Positions 62,868 through 64,000 of a stretch of DNA of 64,000 nt are shown here, piece after piece. Source of the stretch: Bacillaceae bacterium. GTDB lineage: Bacteria; Bacillota; Bacilli; Bacillales; Alkalibacillaceae. A program made the translations under genes and the position numbers. The DNA is taken from positions 19,650 through 83,649 of the forward strand of contig JACDOD010000013.1 in assembly GCA_017656265.1 (NCBI GenBank), in the 5' to 3' direction. Position 1 is the stretch's first letter. Each line of letters opens with the position of its first letter. The notes beneath the pieces are model-generated. The model worked only from the letters and a program-made list of their open reading frames with translations. It made no database searches and had not been told where the DNA came from.

Positions 62868-63530
62868 TTGGATTCCATAAAAGCAATCATTTTTGACTTA
62901 GATGGTGTGATCACCGATACAGCAGAATATCATTATTTAGCCTGGAAACAGCTCGCGGAAAGTTTAGGCATATCCTTTGACCGGGAGTTTAATGAAAAGC
63001 TTAAGGGTATAGGACGAATGGAATCACTGGAGCTCATCCTTGATCATTCCAATCAAACGTATACCCAGGAAGAAAAGGAACAGATGGCAGCTAGAAAAAA
63101 TGAATATTACCGATCGCTTATACAGCAGATTACTCCTGATGATCTGCTGCCGGGGGTGCTGAATTTTATAAAAGATGTTAAACGCGAAGGAATTTTAACA
63201 GGGCTTGCATCAGCCAGCAAAAATGCCTCTTTTGTAATTAAACAGTTGGGTGTTGACGATCTGCTCGATACAGTAGTAGATGCAGCAAAAGTAAAGAAAG
63301 GCAAGCCGGACCCAGAGATTTTTCTGACTGCAGCCAGACAGCTGGGAATTGACCCGGTAAATTGTGTTGGAGTAGAGGATGCCAGAGCAGGAATTCAAGC
63401 TATTAAGAGTGCCGGCATGTTCGCCATAGGCATCGGAAACCAGGAAATCCTCTCTGCAGCTGACTGGGTCGTAAAAACACCTGCTGAATTGTCTTTAAAG
63501 GAATTATATCGTCGTATACATGCATCATAA
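62868..63530 (+). CDS. pgmB: HAD-family beta-phosphoglucomutase
   Basis: A 220-aa HAD-superfamily protein of the beta-PGM type, which interconverts beta-glucose 1-phosphate and glucose 6-phosphate through a phospho-aspartate. FDLDGVITDT gives nucleophile D10 and acid/base D12; the cap domain, GIGRMESLELIL, LASASKN and KKGKPDPEIF motifs fit. AGGAGTG (62853-62859) is 8 nt before TTG 62868, preferred to ATG 62847. No maltose or trehalose phosphorylase is adjacent, so a related sugar-phosphatase role cannot be excluded. Confidence 0.82.
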   Translation: MDSIKAIIFDLDGVITDTAEYHYLAWKQLAESLGISFDREFNEKLKGIGRMESLELILDHSNQTYTQEEKEQMAARKNEYYRSLIQQITPDDLLPGVLNFIKDVKREGILTGLASASKNASFVIKQLGVDDLLDTVVDAAKVKKGKPDPEIFLTAARQLGIDPVNCVGVEDARAGIQAIKSAGMFAIGIGNQEILSAADWVVKTPAELSLKELYRRIHAS

Positions 63531-63605
63531 ATAGTTCGTATAGCGGAGAAGTTTTCGGTGAATTAGGCAAGTATAGATTCCGTGAATAGAACTGTTAAAA
63601 ATTAA

Positions 63606-63635
63606 ACCTCTGACTGTAGTTGTCAGGGGTCTTTT
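63606..63635 (+). terminator. Intrinsic terminator after pgmB
   Basis: ACCTCTGAC (63606-63614) pairs with GTCAGGGGT (63622-63630, one G-T), followed by CTTTT. Confidence 0.8.
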
Positions 63636-63791
63636 CATGACTGTCTGTGTGAAAAGTAATAGGTATACATTTCATTGATTGTTGTAATCGGCCTGCGATG
63701 GCTGGGACAAGCTTATGTTCAATGCCCCAAAGCTGGTTTGGGCTGTTAGTGGATAGGTGTAAATTATTTGAGATCAGGATAAATTTACTAG

Positions 63792-63820
63792 TTGATATAT
63801 AAAAAAGATTATGCTATATT
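63792..63820 (+). promoter_or_regulatory. Upstream rRNA operon promoter (P1)
   Basis: TTGATA (63792-63797) and an extended -10 TGCTATATT (63812-63820) with a 17-bp spacer lie about 95 bp before the second promoter, in the AT-rich stretch expected upstream of rrn operons. The region between the pgmB terminator and this promoter (63636-63790) contains nothing recognisable. Confidence 0.65.
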
Positions 63821-63888
63821 ACTTCTTGTGCCACAAAGTCACATGTTTTTCAGCAAGATGAAACAAAATAATTTTTTAAAAAAAGTTG

Positions 63889-63916
63889 TTGACTTTGTAT
63901 GGCTATGTGATATAAT
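63889..63916 (+). promoter_or_regulatory. rRNA operon promoter (P2)
   Basis: TTGACT (63889-63894) and TATAAT (63911-63916) are 16 bp apart and are preceded by an A/T-rich UP-like segment. In B. subtilis rrnI lies at the same place after pdaB. Confidence 0.85.
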
Positions 63917-63921
63917 ATAAT

Positions 63922-64000
63922 CCGTCGCTGCGAAACGGCGACCCATTCGAACCTTGAAAACTGAACAAAACAACTTGTAACGCCAGAAGCTAGATTGAAC
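63922..64000 (+). promoter_or_regulatory. Leader of a 16S rRNA operon, cut by the window end
   Basis: GTCGCTGCGAAACGGCGAC forms a small hairpin at the 5' end. GAACCTTGAAAACTGAACAA follows; this is the phrase that precedes 16S genes in bacilli. The 16S gene itself begins beyond the right edge. Confidence 0.8.

Overview
The window is a 64-kb stretch of chromosome from a low-GC, endospore-forming Bacillaceae bacterium. The gene order closely follows the ribosomal superoperon of Bacillus subtilis. Zinc-type S14, an L7Ae-like protein after rpoC, KbaA, GerD, CwlD, PdaB and a guanine riboswitch ahead of purE all support this. Three segments break the B. subtilis order, so it is a related genus or species and not B. 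subtilis. There are no tRNA genes, complete insertion sequences or CRISPR arrays. The window opens inside the rplKA operon and closes in the leader of an rRNA operon whose 16S gene lies beyond the right edge.

Layout. 1-2.7 kb: rplA, rplJ-rplL with the L10 leader, and a ybxB-type methyltransferase. 2.7-10.3 kb: a strongly structured leader, then rpoB-rpoC. 10.4-15.2 kb: the L7Ae-like protein, rpsL, rpsG, fusA, tuf. 15.3-17.2 kb: an AT-rich gene for a large secreted protein of unknown function, followed by a rod-shaped candidate small RNA. 17.4-32.5 kb: the S10-spc-alpha clusters (rpsJ to rplQ, with secY, adk, map, infA, rpoA). 32.7-36 kb: the ECF transporter module ecfA1-ecfA2-ecfT, and truA. 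36-50 kb: PurR boxes and a guanine riboswitch in front of the twelve-gene purine operon purEKBCSQLFMNHD, then folD under a ZTP riboswitch. 50.3-51.9 kb: prfC on the minus strand. 52-53.2 kb: rplM-rpsI. 53.2-54.05 kb: a small graveyard with an integrase 3' remnant and two AT-rich membrane-protein genes, at least one of them broken. 54.05-57.5 kb: a minus-strand MoxR ATPase/DUF58/DUF4129 cluster. 57.7-62.1 kb: sporulation genes cwlD, salA, gerD, kbaA, pdaB. 62.5-64 kb: a small conserved protein, a beta-phosphoglucomutase-like HAD enzyme, then tandem rrn promoters.

How it works together. Most of the window is the translation and transcription core, with autoregulatory leaders (L10, S10, L13) and promoters close to consensus. 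The purine operon makes IMP from PRPP. It is gated by PurR-type operators and a guanine-sensing riboswitch. The next gene, folD, supplies the one-carbon folates that PurN and PurH consume and is gated by a riboswitch for ZTP, a signal of stalled 10-formyl-THF supply. The purine block sits between truA and rplM, which are adjacent in B. subtilis. The terminal sporulation group covers cortex modification (cwlD, pdaB), germination (gerD) and KinB signalling (kbaA), with forespore or mother-cell promoter motifs visible upstream of several genes.

The least explained parts are: the multi-helix rpoB leader (2867-3081); the rod-shaped RNA after the secreted-protein gene (17022-17186); the 15-bp inverted repeat around the rplGB promoter; the integrase remnant after rpsI; and two GC-rich palindromic blocks flanking pdaB.
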